A model generated the notes under the pieces. It was given only the letters and a program-made list of their open reading frames with translations, did no database searches and was not told the DNA's origin. A stretch of DNA of 64,000 bases from Phallus indusiatus. Its lineage: Eukaryota > Basidiomycota > Agaricomycetes > Phallales > Phallaceae. The translations under genes and the position numbers were made by a program. The first letter of the stretch is position 1. Each line of letters starts with the position of its first letter. The DNA is taken from NCBI GenBank assembly GCA_027605045.1, contig JAQFWX010000027.1:248001-312000 (forward strand). The letters run 5' to 3'. Below are positions 24,829 through 35,911 of the stretch, one piece after another.

Positions 24829-27800
24829 ATGGATACTGGTGTTACTGAACAACGTGCCAATGTTGTGGCGACTATCGATGCTGTTTTAGCTCGAGAAGGT
24901 TATGACTATATCATCATCGGTACGTAATATGCAAATCAATCACGTTCAGCTAAAATCGCTAACTCGCATTGAAAGGTGGCGGTGTATGTTGTTGCAAATT
25001 CATGCCCTTCATCTTGGATTATTTATTTATCTTTTCGATAGACTGCAGGTCTGCTGCTTGCTAATAGGTTAAGCGAGGATAAGGGGACCACAGTGCTAGT
25101 GTTAGAAGCAGGCCGACTTCATGAGAGAGATGATCTTATTGGTCAGTACAAAGCTTAATCCAAGGCTATAGGTTCAAATGATCTGATTTCTCATCAGACA
25201 AGCCGAATAGGTATTTGGAGCAAATGGGTGGAGTATGGCATGACTGGAACTTTGAAACAGTCAGCACTGATTGTTTGTCGACTCAATTCCCGTCGTTTTT
25301 GAACATGATCTTTCCGTCTTGCACAGGTTCCACAAGCTCATGCGAATAATAGGAAGATACTGTGGAATAGGTAAAATGTCACATTTTTGTTTCTCGCTTA
25401 TTGCTTATTGAATAACGTCTTGTAAATTCAGAGGCAAAGGGCTAGGAGGCAGCTCCAATTTAAACTTTATGCAATGGACACGCCCTAACAAAGTGGATAT
25501 CGATAGTAATAACCACACCTACGCTTCATTTGCAGTCGACTAATTGTCATAATACAGATTGGGAAAGACTAGGTAATCCCGGCTGGACATGGGATAATCT
25601 TCTTCCCTATTTCAAAAAGTCTGAAAGGTGGGCATCTTGAGATAATATCTTCTTTTGTGTATGTGTGGTATGCGAGCTATGGACGTCAAATGTCGGTAGA
25701 TTTCAGGAAGAAAGTGAATCCGAACTTCTTTCAGCATATCAGCCTCTTGATCCTTTATGGTTTGGAAAAGATGGTTCGTAAACATTGCATATTACTCGAC
25801 ATTCAGTCGTAAAACTTCACTTTAGGTGAGATACCCATATCGTACATGGACTACAACACGGTGGGAATCCCGGAAGTAAGGAAGGTGAGCTTCCTAACGC
25901 ATCCCTTGAATGTAAATTCATTTCTGGTGAAATTCTAGGCCTTCCAAAATCTCGGCATTCCCTCAATAAGGCATTCCGTATGTATTTTCTCAGATTATAC
26001 ACCTTAGTCATAACGCCTCCTGTGCAGTTCAGTGGTAATGTAAGTAAAATTTTTGTAAAAAAAAGTTCCATTCACAATGGAATTTTCCTAAAAATCGCGG
26101 TTTTCAGAACACAGGTCTGGTTACTACAATATACTCGGTAGATCCCAAAACAAAAACCCGTGCTTCTTCTTACACGGTAAATTTGCATTATACGTCATTG
26201 GCAGGGAGAGGTCACATATACTGAGCCACTTTATGCAGAGTTTCCTGCGACCAGTATTTTCTCGGCCTAATTTAGATGTTCTCACCGGTGCCACAGTCAC
26301 TCAATTAATACTTCAAGAAGAGCCCGAAAAAGATCCCCAGCTACTTACCGCTGATGCTGTAGAATTCATTTTTGCGAAACAGACTTATCGTATCGGTGCA
26401 CGGCGGGAAGTTATACTGTGTGCTGGGTAAAATAATAGCGTTACTTATGCTCTGGGCAATTAAAGAGTAAGCTAATTGAAGAACGCAGTACTATCAAGTC
26501 TCCCCAGATTTTGGAGTTGAGTGGGATCGGAAACCGGGATGTATTGTCCAAAGTGGGGATAGACGTAAAACTGCATCTTCCCGGGGTTGGTGAAAATCTC
26601 CAGGACCATACATATGTCCGTTGTGCCTGCTTTGGTATGTATATTATGTATATCGTGAATCTCACTATGAATTATTGCGTATGTATATGTTTCTAGAAAT
26701 TAAAGACGACCCGGAAAGGATACCCCGAGCCGGTTTTCACACTTCCGCCATAGCATGGGCTCCTTTCAAAACGATCGCTCAAAACGCTGAAGGCAACCCT
26801 CCAATTTCTCAATTAGTCCCAGAAATCGAAACAACCGCGACGCCTGACAGTTTGAAAAATAACATCCAAGAGCAGCATCGTATTTTGGCGGAGTCTTTAT
26901 CCGATCCCCAAATCCCCGTCTGTGAAATACTCGTCAGCCATAAAAAATCTCTTAGTAAGTATAAAGCACATTTAGATTGGTGTCATTGATAATAATAGTG
27001 TTCAGGTGCTTCAAAGCCGGACAAGGAGTACCTGAGTTTTGCTGTTGGAGGAATATATCCATGGTCAAGGGGTTCAATCGTAAGTGAAAATTACAACAAT
27101 AATACACATATCTTCTTGATATTTATTGGCAACGAAAACAGCATATTAAGTCCAAGGACCCCTTTGAGGATCCCGAAATAGATCCCCATTACTTTGGTCA
27201 GAAAATAGATTTGGAAATTGTCCTTAAAGCAGGGAAACTTCTAAGGAACCTCCGGAATGACCCTGACATGGCGAGCATAATTGCGGAAGAAGTTGATCCG
27301 GGTGAAAATGTGTCTACCGATGAAGGGTATAGAGGTTTGAACCGGGTTTCAGTCCTTTCTTTGGTAACAACGTAATCTTAGTTTATATTACAGATTATAT
27401 CAAAGAAAACTTGGTAGCGTTCTACCGTATTAACCTCTTCTAACTTCTCTTTGTCTCAACGACGCTGATTTCAATTTGTCAGATGCCACTGGTACACTGG
27501 CAATGCTACCGCGCGAAAAAGATGGCGTTGTAGATCCAAATTTGAAGGTAAGTATAGTGATGTTCCTCATCCATAGAATGCTCAACATTTTGGCATCTTT
27601 AACACCAGGTCTGGGGAACTAGTAACATTCGTGTCTCTGATTTATCAATCGTTCCTATGATTGTTTCGGTGCATACTCAAAGTAAGCCTACATCACCTCT
27701 TCTCTTTTCCAAAACAGCTGCATCTTCATTTCATTTCCATTTCTCTGAAAGGCACGGCTTATGTTATTGCGGAAATTGGTTAGTTCGTTTTCAATTCTAT

Positions 27801-27872
27801 ATCTGTCCCGCTTACCTGACTCAATAATGTATAGCTGCTGAACTCATTCGCGGCAAAATCTCAAAGCTGTGA
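24829..27872 (+). CDS. GMC-family FAD oxidoreductase (aryl-alcohol/glucose oxidase-like), copy 2
   Basis: I can trace 22 exons in one continuous frame to 598 aa, the normal length for GMC enzymes. The start [13 protein letters not shown] is at an ATG in good context (AACCATGG). Blocks in order: YDYIIIGGGTAG (FAD-binding, spliced through an 8-nt exon), [25 protein letters not shown] (signature 1), [18 protein letters not shown], a 12-nt exon encoding [19 protein letters not shown] (signature 2), [28 protein letters not shown] and [15 protein letters not shown] ending SVHTQ. The catalytic His pair (FYHATG and VHTQ) is intact. It would oxidise an alcohol with FAD; substrate and electron acceptor cannot be told from sequence. 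No signal peptide is seen, so it is probably cytosolic. It is the closest relative in the window of the gene at 1651-4592, in opposite orientation. Confidence 0.9.
24976..24983 (+). other. 8-nt microexon encoding part of the FAD GxGxxG motif
   Basis: The exon GTGGCGGT lies between ...cattgaaag and gtatgttg.... It joins exon 1 (ending ATCATCG at 24919) to exon 3 (ACTGCAGGT from 25042), giving IIGGGTAG. Skipping it would break the frame and remove the nucleotide-binding loop. Confidence 0.85.
26028..26039 (+). other. 12-nt microexon (Phe-Ser-Gly-Asn)
   Basis: TTCAGTGGTAAT is flanked by tgtgcag and gtaagt and keeps the frame between exons ending at 25977 and starting at 26108. The paralogue has an equivalent 12-nt exon at 3438-3449 (Phe-Glu-Gly-Asp). 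Confidence 0.75.
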
Positions 27873-28316
27873 GATGCCGTAAGACCGAATAAGTCTCTGT
27901 TGGTGGACCTACAGAATATTGCTAGAATTTGAAAGCTTGAGGGCCTTGTGTAATAATAGTGGCTTTCAAGTAAATTTTAATAGCTGTAATAATAATACAC
28001 AAAGCGAATTTGCGGTAAGAGTTAACGGTTATAAACGAGCTGTTGTTATGAAACACTAGCATTGAAGGAATGTTTGATAGCCAGCCTCAGTAGAGTGAGC
28101 TTGAGTAATAGATAGCGGCCGGTATCTAGTGCCAGTGGTCTGCGGCTACTAGATAATACATACAACATAGACGAATGAGGTTCTATAAATAAAGCAACTG
28201 GCGAAGATAGCTAGTGATTCCGTTGCTTCTCCAATTGCCTTTTGGTAGGACTACACAAACCCGTATCCGACACTCATAATGGTCATAAGGAGATTAAGAG
28301 CATTCCGGTGACTAGA
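27873..28316. other. Short intergenic region between convergent genes
   Basis: AT-rich sequence separating the 3' ends of GMC copy 2 (plus) and the next gene (minus). It should hold both 3' UTRs; I see no further feature. Confidence 0.4.
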
Positions 28317-29550
28317 TTACGCAATATTGTAAGACTTGGTAATGACGGGATCATTATCAATATGACCAATAGTTGAGCCAACTTCTTCAAGAACTATATT
28401 GCTGATATTGCATTTTCCAAGGTTAACTGGTATGAAACGGGCCAAAGCGTCGTCGTAGGTCGGTAATGGCATAGTTCGGAATTGATCAAACCCTGGAATG
28501 GTATAGAGTGTTTTGATATTAAAAGGTTTCGATTTTTGTATACCCCCATCGATAACCGTATGCCCCCATCTTGTGTTAATTATTGTCAAAAGTAAACTTG
28601 AACTTGATCGCAGTTTTGCGTCGGTTATGCCAGCAGTCTCAAGTTCTTCGAAGACGATGGCTATAGGAAAAGAGGTTGTCAAAGGTCTCAGACAGAATTA
28701 AGCTTTACTGCTTACATTGAATGTTTTTCATGCTATCCCATGCAGGATTGGGTTGGGTGCGGAGACCAAGAATTTTCACCAGACCAGGATTGAACGCCTT
28801 TTGTTCGGTGTCGTGGTATAAGGGAACCACAGGAGAAACACTACCCCACTCCAGCTCCAAATGTTCCTTATTAATTTCCAAATCAATCCGCATCTTCATA
28901 AAGAAAGGCAAGACAAATACATGTTTAAAAATACGTCACATGTCCCAGCAAACTAAGGCGAACCTTTGCAATGTTCAGAGCTTTCTCAACTTGACTGAGC
29001 TTATAAATTTTCTGGTTCGGTAAAGGTTTCTTATTCGTTTTGTATCCCTAATACGAGTGTCAAAATCAGCATCGATAGAAAACGGAATGTTGACGACCTC
29101 AATAATGATATGACCAAAGCGGAACAAGCATGTCTTTTTGATATTAGGTATAATCATGCAAGGCTCCAAACCAGCGATTGAGGCGTTCTCTCTCAAAAAG
29201 GACCTCATTTGTACAAGACGGTCGAGAAATGTTCCGTTATCCTTTCGAGCTTTTGAACAAACTAGCCGGATGTCTCGAAAAAGGACGTACCAATGGAACA
29301 GATAAAACTGAATGCATCTATGATTTGACATATCACTTAATCCAATGTGATTTGAACAGAACTTACAATGTGTGTGAGCAGGTCTCTCAGCTATAGCCCT
29401 CGGATACGGAGTGGTCTTTGTCCTTGTAATGACTGCATTTTTAGAAGTCGGAATAGGAAGAACAGCGGTATGTGTTGATTGACTACGCCGAGAAACGTAA
29501 ACTCGGCGTTGTAATCCCCCAGAAAATCTACGTAATCCCAGTGCGGACAT
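28317..29550 (-). CDS. Unidentified protein with a mitochondrial-type N terminus
   Basis: A minus-strand multi-exon gene I cannot assign to a family. The start at 29550 gives MSALGLRRFSGGLQRRVYVS followed by RRSQST, an Arg/Ser-rich, acid-free leader like a mitochondrial presequence. The 3' half is convincing: KIYKLSQVEKALNIAK, a splice, then MRIDLEINKEHLELEWGSVS, PVVPLYHDTEQKAFNPG and, after an intron near 28680, IVFEELETAGITDAKLR to a stop at 28317. The middle (about 29050-29390) is uncertain: one frame reads SVPLVRPFSRHPASLF but soon meets a stop, and other splicings are possible. A frameshift or an unmodelled intron cannot be told apart here. It could be an intact lineage-specific mitochondrial protein or a recently damaged gene. 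Confidence 0.5.
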
Positions 29551-29916
29551 GTCTTCCTCGCCCTCTCGTCCTGGTTGCAGTCTGAAAAAAGTCCGGCTTA
29601 CGTAAACTCACACCGCGTCCTCGATCACCCACAAAAACAAACTTCCGCCGTTCAACTGTCGGATGTCCAGTCCGTTCGCAATTTTTCAAATCCTTCGACT
29701 TCAAGTAGAATTAAGCGTACGGGTTATTCGATAGGACGGCCCACGATAAGCCCCGGAAAATTCAAGCTCAGAAATACTATTCGTTAGCAAAAGCCTCGTA
29801 CAATTGAAGTAAGGCCTGGGGCCTGGTCACCATGGACTTTGTAAGGAGCTTCAAGGAAAAGAAGGGTGTGTATTCCAAAACGCGGTCGATACTATTTCTC
29901 ACATCATTCATATTTT

Positions 29917-30788
29917 TTAGAGATTTAAACCTAAGCCGATACTAATCAGAGAGTTACAAGATGGGAAATCCGCCAGGGCAGCCGTAAACGCGTCATCAAG
30001 TCCAGTTTTCAATGTCAGGATGGTTACAGGATTGATTTCCGGCTGGAAACCGAGTTGAGTATCATGCTACACAATATAATTTAATAATAGAGCTTACTGG
30101 GGCAGCCGCCTGAAAAGCCGTTATCAATGCCTAAACAATGCACATTAGTATCAAGAAAACCTCAAACTTGGAGAGTCGTTCACCAACATTAATCAAATTT
30201 TGACCATTTGTCAGTATGAAGAATCCGGCCCCGGTAAGTGCTCCTTCGACAGTGTTCATTCTAGCTACGAATGTTGATATAAGCTCTATCGTTTCTCCCT
30301 GAAGGGTTGTGAATTCTGTCAAGATTGTTGCAGCGTCGGTGGGATCGATTGTAGTTCCGAGATCCTATATGTCTGATTATTATCGGCAACTTTCAAAATT
30401 GCACAATTTGCTCTTACCTGAATATCCGAGGTAAGTTGGGACAATGTAACGATCGCACTCAGCACATTCATTCCTGCAGTCTACAGGGAATGTCAGTGAA
30501 TGCCACTTGCTTATAGGACATCTCGTGAAGAGCGACATACCGCTACGCTCACAAGATTAGATCCCGTTATAGGTATGCTATCGACTGCCGTACTTAGGTC
30601 CGCCTATAACGTTTTTTACATTGGCTTTTAAAGGTAGATGAAGACATAGAACATACAAGGTCTTCTGTTAACTCAGTAATATCATTAAGGATTTCAGTTA
30701 CAGTGGATGCCCTCTTGATAGCTAACGTCGCAGGAGATACGAAGATCGTCAGGGATGTGATGAGAAGAAAGGCGAAGAAAAAAATCAT
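29917..30788 (-). CDS. HsbA-like secreted hydrophobic-surface-binding protein
   Basis: Six exons on the minus strand. The first (30657-30788, 44 codons) begins with a clear signal peptide (MIFFFAFLLITSLTIFVSPA) followed by a helical segment VTEILNDITELTEDL. Exons 2 and 3 are 63 nt each (30541-30603 and 30418-30480; ADLSTAVDSIPITGSNLVSV and AGMNVLSAIVTLSQLTSDIQ). Later exons encode TTLQGETIELISTFVARM, LSKFEAAAP and LKTGLDDAFTAALADFPS. The overall pattern (secreted, all-helical, periodic small residues, a DLGTTID turn and a terminal TGLDDAFTAALADF helix) fits the HsbA family, first described as an Aspergillus protein that coats hydrophobic surfaces and recruits hydrolases. The assignment rests on family pattern, not on a catalytic motif. 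A CATAAAAG element near 30849-30856 may serve as its TATA box. Confidence 0.65.
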
Positions 30789-32283
30789 CTTGAACCAAAC
30801 TCTTTTGTCAATTAATTCCGGTTATTTTTTCCACCTAGTATTACCTTCTTTTATGCTTCCATGGCCGGTCTCATAAAGGCGAAAGCTTCGGTTGAAGGTA
30901 TTGAATAGTGTGGCATTCATCTGTCAGTTTGCTCATGACATGTGAGAAGCATTGTGCCAAATGTCGACGCGCCAACTTGACTGCGTATTGGTCACTTACG
31001 GCATTTCCCCGGTTATGAAACTAAAGTGAATTAGTTTGCTTCAGTAAGCTTGTCTTTTATCGCTTCATGCAAAATGAGATTTATTATGAATAGAGGTGTT
31101 GACAGTGAGCTGATGATTCCTGAGCGAATCTCAACCGATCACTAAAATACCGAGATAGATAATAACATCACTGATACAGGCACGGACCGGTCGTGGCATG
31201 TTTACAAATTATGCAAATTTTCTCACAAGGTCATCGTTTTTGGTGTTCAAGCTGTCCAGCTGAAGAGAAAATATCACATCGTGCTTGCCCGGAAAAAGAG
31301 GTAGGGGCCCAAGCTTCCATTTTTGCTGCTTCTAAGGGTGTCAAACGAAGTCAGATGGCGCCGCATTTTCTAACATTCTCCCGATGATTCAGCCCTGTCA
31401 TATGTAAGCCCTGCCACTCGCTTCTTTTCCGACAGGCCGTCGGCACTTAGTAAAGATGAAAGATAGGTCCATTCTTTGCTAAAACAATGTGTCCTTGACC
31501 TGTTACCGATAGAGTATATAACGCTTGAAGGGAAATTGCCGTGATAGGCAAAATGAGCCAATCAACTCGTGGCATGACTATATTAAGAGTAGTTATTGCT
31601 TGCAATCGTGGACCGGTCCGTTTCAAGCTGACTCCAGCGAGATTTGATGAGCTGAAGATGCCATGACTAACCTTTCCAGAGTCTTAGCGGGAATTTGAAA
31701 TAGCAAATCGCATAAAACATTGGTACTCAAAAGAGAAGTATTTGGGATATATGTATGTCCAGCAGGCGAATGTAACAACTTGAATGTACTGTTCAAATTG
31801 TTACCGGCCTCTCCATTTAACGAACAGGTCATAAACATTCTTTACTAAAAGGCTTTTGATGAAAAAATACATTGATCTTAACATATATGCCATGGCTTTT
31901 TTACTCGTGCTTCAATGTATTTACCTTCGGTTCGAGCTTCTCGCTGAGAGAAAGTGGTAAAAAACTAACGAATAACTGAACAAAAGATGATCTATTTATG
32001 TAAATAAGGGAAGATCTAAAGACATCTAAATAAAGCAAAATTTAAATAAGAGAAAATCGAACAAAAGTCTAACGACATCTAAGCGTTTAGAACATCTAAA
32101 TTGATCTAATAACAGAAACTTCTCTAAAAAAATTCTAAACCATATGAAGTTATGAATAGCCTCATGCTCTCTTTGGATGGAAAACGTTTGTGAATTCTGA
32201 TCAGTGCATGTTCCTTTCATGCGCACGTAGCGAATCGCTCCTTGTAGTTGTGTATGAACTAAATGTATTTTCAGCCGACTCCA
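30789..32283. other. Intergenic, no gene recognised
   Basis: AT-rich region with short overlapping frames (31193-31387 plus, 31370-31561 minus, 31623-31838 minus) that have no domain or splice context. The sequence around 31980-32110 is an A/T-rich run with repeated CATCTAAA-like units. Confidence 0.4.
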
Positions 32284-32992
32284 TTATTGTCTGTTTAAAA
32301 GCTTACCATCCAGGGCTATTGCAGGCATGTAGAATGGCACCCGGTGTATTTGTCCTATGATGGCGCTTCGCATCCTGCTTTTGAGTGTATTGATTATTGC
32401 TGTTAGGTAAGAACAGGAAAAAAAGTCAAATTTTGATAGCACACAAAAGCGATAAAATACTGGCCAATCTATGCAATAATAATCTTTATCAATATTTTCG
32501 AGATGCTCTTGGAAAATATGAATAATGACGTCCATAAAATGCTGATAAACGGTGCCGTGTGTACAACCTGGAAAGATGGATGCATACCCCGGTCCAGTCG
32601 GGACGACGAATGGGGATAGTGAGGATATCGTCTGAAAAGGTGCCCGGTGAAGACAGAAATGTTTTCGAGATTCATTCTTGATTTTGGTATATAAGTTCGT
32701 GCTCGTTGGTTGCACATTAGAGTTGATTACGAACCCCAACATATCTTTCACCCATATCATAAATGGGGACTGGTTTGGGCGTAACGCTGCTACTCAGTGA
32801 ATTCAGAAAAACGTGTGCGTATCGAGAGCTAGCCTGCAAGGCTGGTAGTATTTCGGGATTCCTCATAGCTAGATCTTAATGAAAAAGATGTAGTTGAAAC
32901 CGTGGGGTTCTCAATTTACCTTCACCGTCTTCGTCGATAGAATAACCGTGGCTCTGGTACCAGGCAAACTGTCGGTTGTTCAGGGAGGACAT
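32284..32992 (-). CDS. Unidentified short protein with a clear core promoter
   Basis: The start at 32992 lies about 120 nt downstream of a TATAAAAA box and a CT-rich leader, which is good evidence for a real gene. Exon 1 encodes MSSLNNRQFAWYQSHGYSID. It splices at a gtaaat donor into DLAMRNPEILPALQASSRYA and NSLSSSVTPKPVPIYDMGER, then through a further intron (about 110 nt) into TISSLSPFVVPTGPGYASIF. The remaining frame stays open to the stop at 32284, but its last third is Phe/Tyr/Ile rich and may contain another intron. I do not recognise the family. There is no signal peptide or clear membrane segment. The 3' exon boundaries are the least certain part. Confidence 0.5.
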
Positions 32993-33088
32993 TCGCTAGA
33001 CGATAAAATAGAGAGCAAAGGGGGAGTGGTATGCTTGTAGGCAGTAAGGGAAAGAACTCTCGGAGAGGAGCCTGCAGGTGATGCTGGA

Positions 33089-33110
33089 CCACACAATGAA
33101 ATTTGTGTGG
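33089..33110. repeat. 8-bp inverted repeat next to a TATA box
   Basis: CCACACAA, a 6-nt spacer, then TTGTGTGG, a perfect inverted repeat. On the minus strand it directly follows the TATA box of the gene starting at 32992, so it lies near the expected transcription start. Confidence 0.6.
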
Positions 33111-33118
33111 TTTTTATA
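33111..33118 (-). promoter_or_regulatory. TATA box of the gene at 32284-32992
   Basis: Reads TATAAAAA on the minus strand, about 120 nt upstream of the ATG and followed by a pyrimidine-rich leader. A strong match to the eukaryotic consensus. Confidence 0.65.
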
Positions 33119-34008
33119 CACACCCTGGCAGCTATGGTAAATCACAGCCATGGTTTCGTAAAGAAAGAAAACCCAAATAAAAAAATAAAAAGGCTGATAG
33201 ATGTGGGTCGACCGTTGCTGTGATTTTTTTTACCTTTTTTTCTGGGTCTCAGAGCCTGGCCAATCATGGACAGGTGCATGGTATATCTTTGAGTTATTTA
33301 AATTTTGTAGATGGTGGTGCTTAGTATAGCCTTTTGGTAAATTTTTAGTCAACCCTTCAGCTCTGAGGTGAGTTCTATGGCAATTTTTGTGATTAACGAG
33401 TCCTCATCTGAAACACCGAAACACCACAAGTGCCTGCTCTTGGAGGAGTAAAATATTACCGAGGGGCTTGTTCACAACCCGAAGAGACCGTTGGAGACCG
33501 AATTGATGGACTAGCAGAGACCGTTCATGAGATCGTCAACAACAACAACATGGCCCGTCAGATGGGTGGCCGGAAATCCTGATAGTGATCGATGAGTCGA
33601 GTCAGGAGCACCAGTTTCATAAAGCGGGAACTGAGGAGTTCTCGCTTGCAGCAACGGCCCATGTGATACAATATATTTTATCGTAATCAAGTTCCAAAGT
33701 CACTCCACTTGGTATCACAATAGGGCTTAAGCGGCTCGGATGGAAACAGCTTTAAGGAAAGATGGGCCAAAAAATGAGATTTTGCGGCAGCGGGCTATAC
33801 ATAAACCACTTTCGGATTCCAGAAAGACATCAGAATACGTCAATCTTAAATTTTCTTCATGAAAGAAATGGATCAGCAGATGAAACGTCATCTCAGTGCA
33901 AATCTGTCTGTTTTTAGAATTATTTATCGAAGATCTAAGACACTGGACATCGCTCAGTCAGTCGAGTTTTCCGGGCTAACTCGGTTCGTGATTTCTGGCG
34001 CATTGAAA
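33119..34008. other. Intergenic, no gene recognised
   Basis: About 900 bp with no open frame of interest on either strand. It should hold upstream control sequence for the gene starting at 32992 and the 3' UTR of the next minus-strand gene. Confidence 0.4.
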
Positions 34009-35168
34009 TCAATATTCTAGGCTAATCAAGTTTCGAGGCCACCCAATAATTTTGAACAAAATAGGAAGTTTACCATTGTGGGAGACCTTATGGCGCCCAA
34101 CAGCCAAGCTGTTGCTTCGAGATAGTATTGCCCAAAATTCTTCATCCAGTACTTCGGTAATTTTTTTGCATGAAACTAAAGGTTTTTGATCATTGATCAC
34201 ATACCGGCAGTTCAAGTGAGCAACGGCGTACCTAATTATGACGATAAGACAAGACGTCTTGGAGAATCGGATTAAATGACATACCGTCAGTCAGGCCTTT
34301 GTTATTTAAAAAGCCTATCCGATAACTCTGGTTCAGCATATCCTGGAATTTGAAATTTAATAAAAAGGGACATCCAAATTCGTGATCTAACTTGCTTCGT
34401 CGTATGATATCCACGATCACGGATTTCCAATGATTGAACAAAGGCAAGGTTGACCTGTGTTTGGTGCCCAAACCCACTACCACTAAAAATATGACAGAAA
34501 ATGCCGATTTGAGATTAGTGCCAATGCAAGATCCGCCGACGTGTATACATATATACATGTAAATGATGCGCAGCGGTGCTGAAAATATCGTTGGAAATCA
34601 ATCGCATCATTGAGTCTGTTGTAAGGCGTGACCGGTGGCCTATTCCATAGTGTATGTAAACATGTATATGGAATGGAACAGTGGCGTCTTGGATAGATGC
34701 GAAATGAAGCACGTAGTGACGGTGTAGTGCCAATTGACCCGAGTGAAAAAGGCAAAAACAACTCACGGTCTTGAAGTAGGTTAAAGTAATCAAAGCCTTT
34801 GTAGAGGCGATCAAAGGAAACGTAAATATTTTGTAACCCTTTTCAATTTGAATGGTTTCGACTTTGGATGCCCGAGTTGTCTAAGCTGTCCATCATAACT
34901 AGCAAGTCCGGTGAAGAGAACAAGTACAGGGTCATCAAATTGCAACGTGTTCCTAGGAGATCGTTTAACAAGAGGAGCATATGCTTTATTTGAGCGCACC
35001 CAAGTAAGCTGAAAGAGTGAGGGGAAAAAGAAGGAAGAATAGCAATGCAGTACGTGACGTTTCTGTTACTACCCGAACTACCCGAGGAGGACGGACGTTC
35101 ACCAAGACTTGTTTAAGCGAGCGATGTTCGCGTATCATATCCTGTCCTGCAACATCGTTTTTTCTCAT
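34009..35168 (-). CDS. Unidentified multi-exon protein
   Basis: The ATG at 35168 opens MRKNDVAGQDMIREHRSLKQ and continues VLVNVRPPRVVR to a gtagta donor. An exon starting LTWVRSNKAYAPLVKRSPRN follows, then FDDPVLVLFTGLASYDGQLR and HPKSKPFKLKR, and after another intron ALITLTYFKT. These joins keep the frame and use good consensus sites, so the 5' half is credible. Further exon-like stretches (TPYNRLNDAIDFQRYFQ, DMLNQSYRIGF, ITEVLDEEFWAILSR) lead to a stop at 34009, but the middle splicing is unresolved. I do not recognise the family. The start could lie in an earlier exon upstream of 35168. It could be one gene or a gene with a decayed centre. Confidence 0.4.
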
Positions 35169-35911
35169 TCACGTAGAAAACCTAGTATGTCAACCATTGT
35201 GTTTTGATATCAGTGCTTCTTCTTGCTCTAACCCTTTTATTATCTATTGGAGCGCGCACAACGGTTCTAGAATGATCTTTGATTGATTCAGCTGGGAGCC
35301 TACGTAAAGCGCAACCTTCCACTTGCTAAATGAATTAAACGACGTGCGAAGTGAAACATGGACAAGAGCCATTCTTTCTCAGCGGCAAATTACATCAACT
35401 AGCACCGGTCTAAATTCCAGATTGAACAATGAATTGTATCCAAGCATTCTAATCAGAAATTTGGCACTGACGAGTTCTTTTCTGATTCTGGTTTATTTCC
35501 TTATTTTTCTGTGCATTGTCTCCTCAGAAGGAAAGACAGAGCCACACTACACAATTATGTCACGAACCCGGAAGGAGTTCCTTTCTCAACGGTCGCAAAA
35601 TCTCTTTCCCATCCGTTTCGGATGTCGCGAGAGGTTCGGACTTCTTGTGGTACCCGGTAACTCCAACACTTTTTTGAGTTTGCATATTTTTCGACTGGAC
35701 GCTTATGAATAAGGTTTGCATACCTTACGCACCGCCATCCAATGATATCTGACAGCATGATTTTTGAAGTTCAATTCTGGAAATCTGGCCTCTCAATTCA
35801 GAGACATGTGCAGACAGACATAAATATGGGTCATTATGGACTCAAACTTTATTTAAATCCTCACTCTGACTACTCCTAATCTGTCAAGGTTTCACAACAG
35901 CTGCCACTTTC
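35169..35911. other. Intergenic upstream of the F-box gene
   Basis: Contains a 129-codon plus frame (35323-35712) with a hydrophobic stretch near residues 45-65, but no initiator context, domain or splice support. I treat it as non-coding. The F-box promoter should lie at its right end. Confidence 0.35.
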
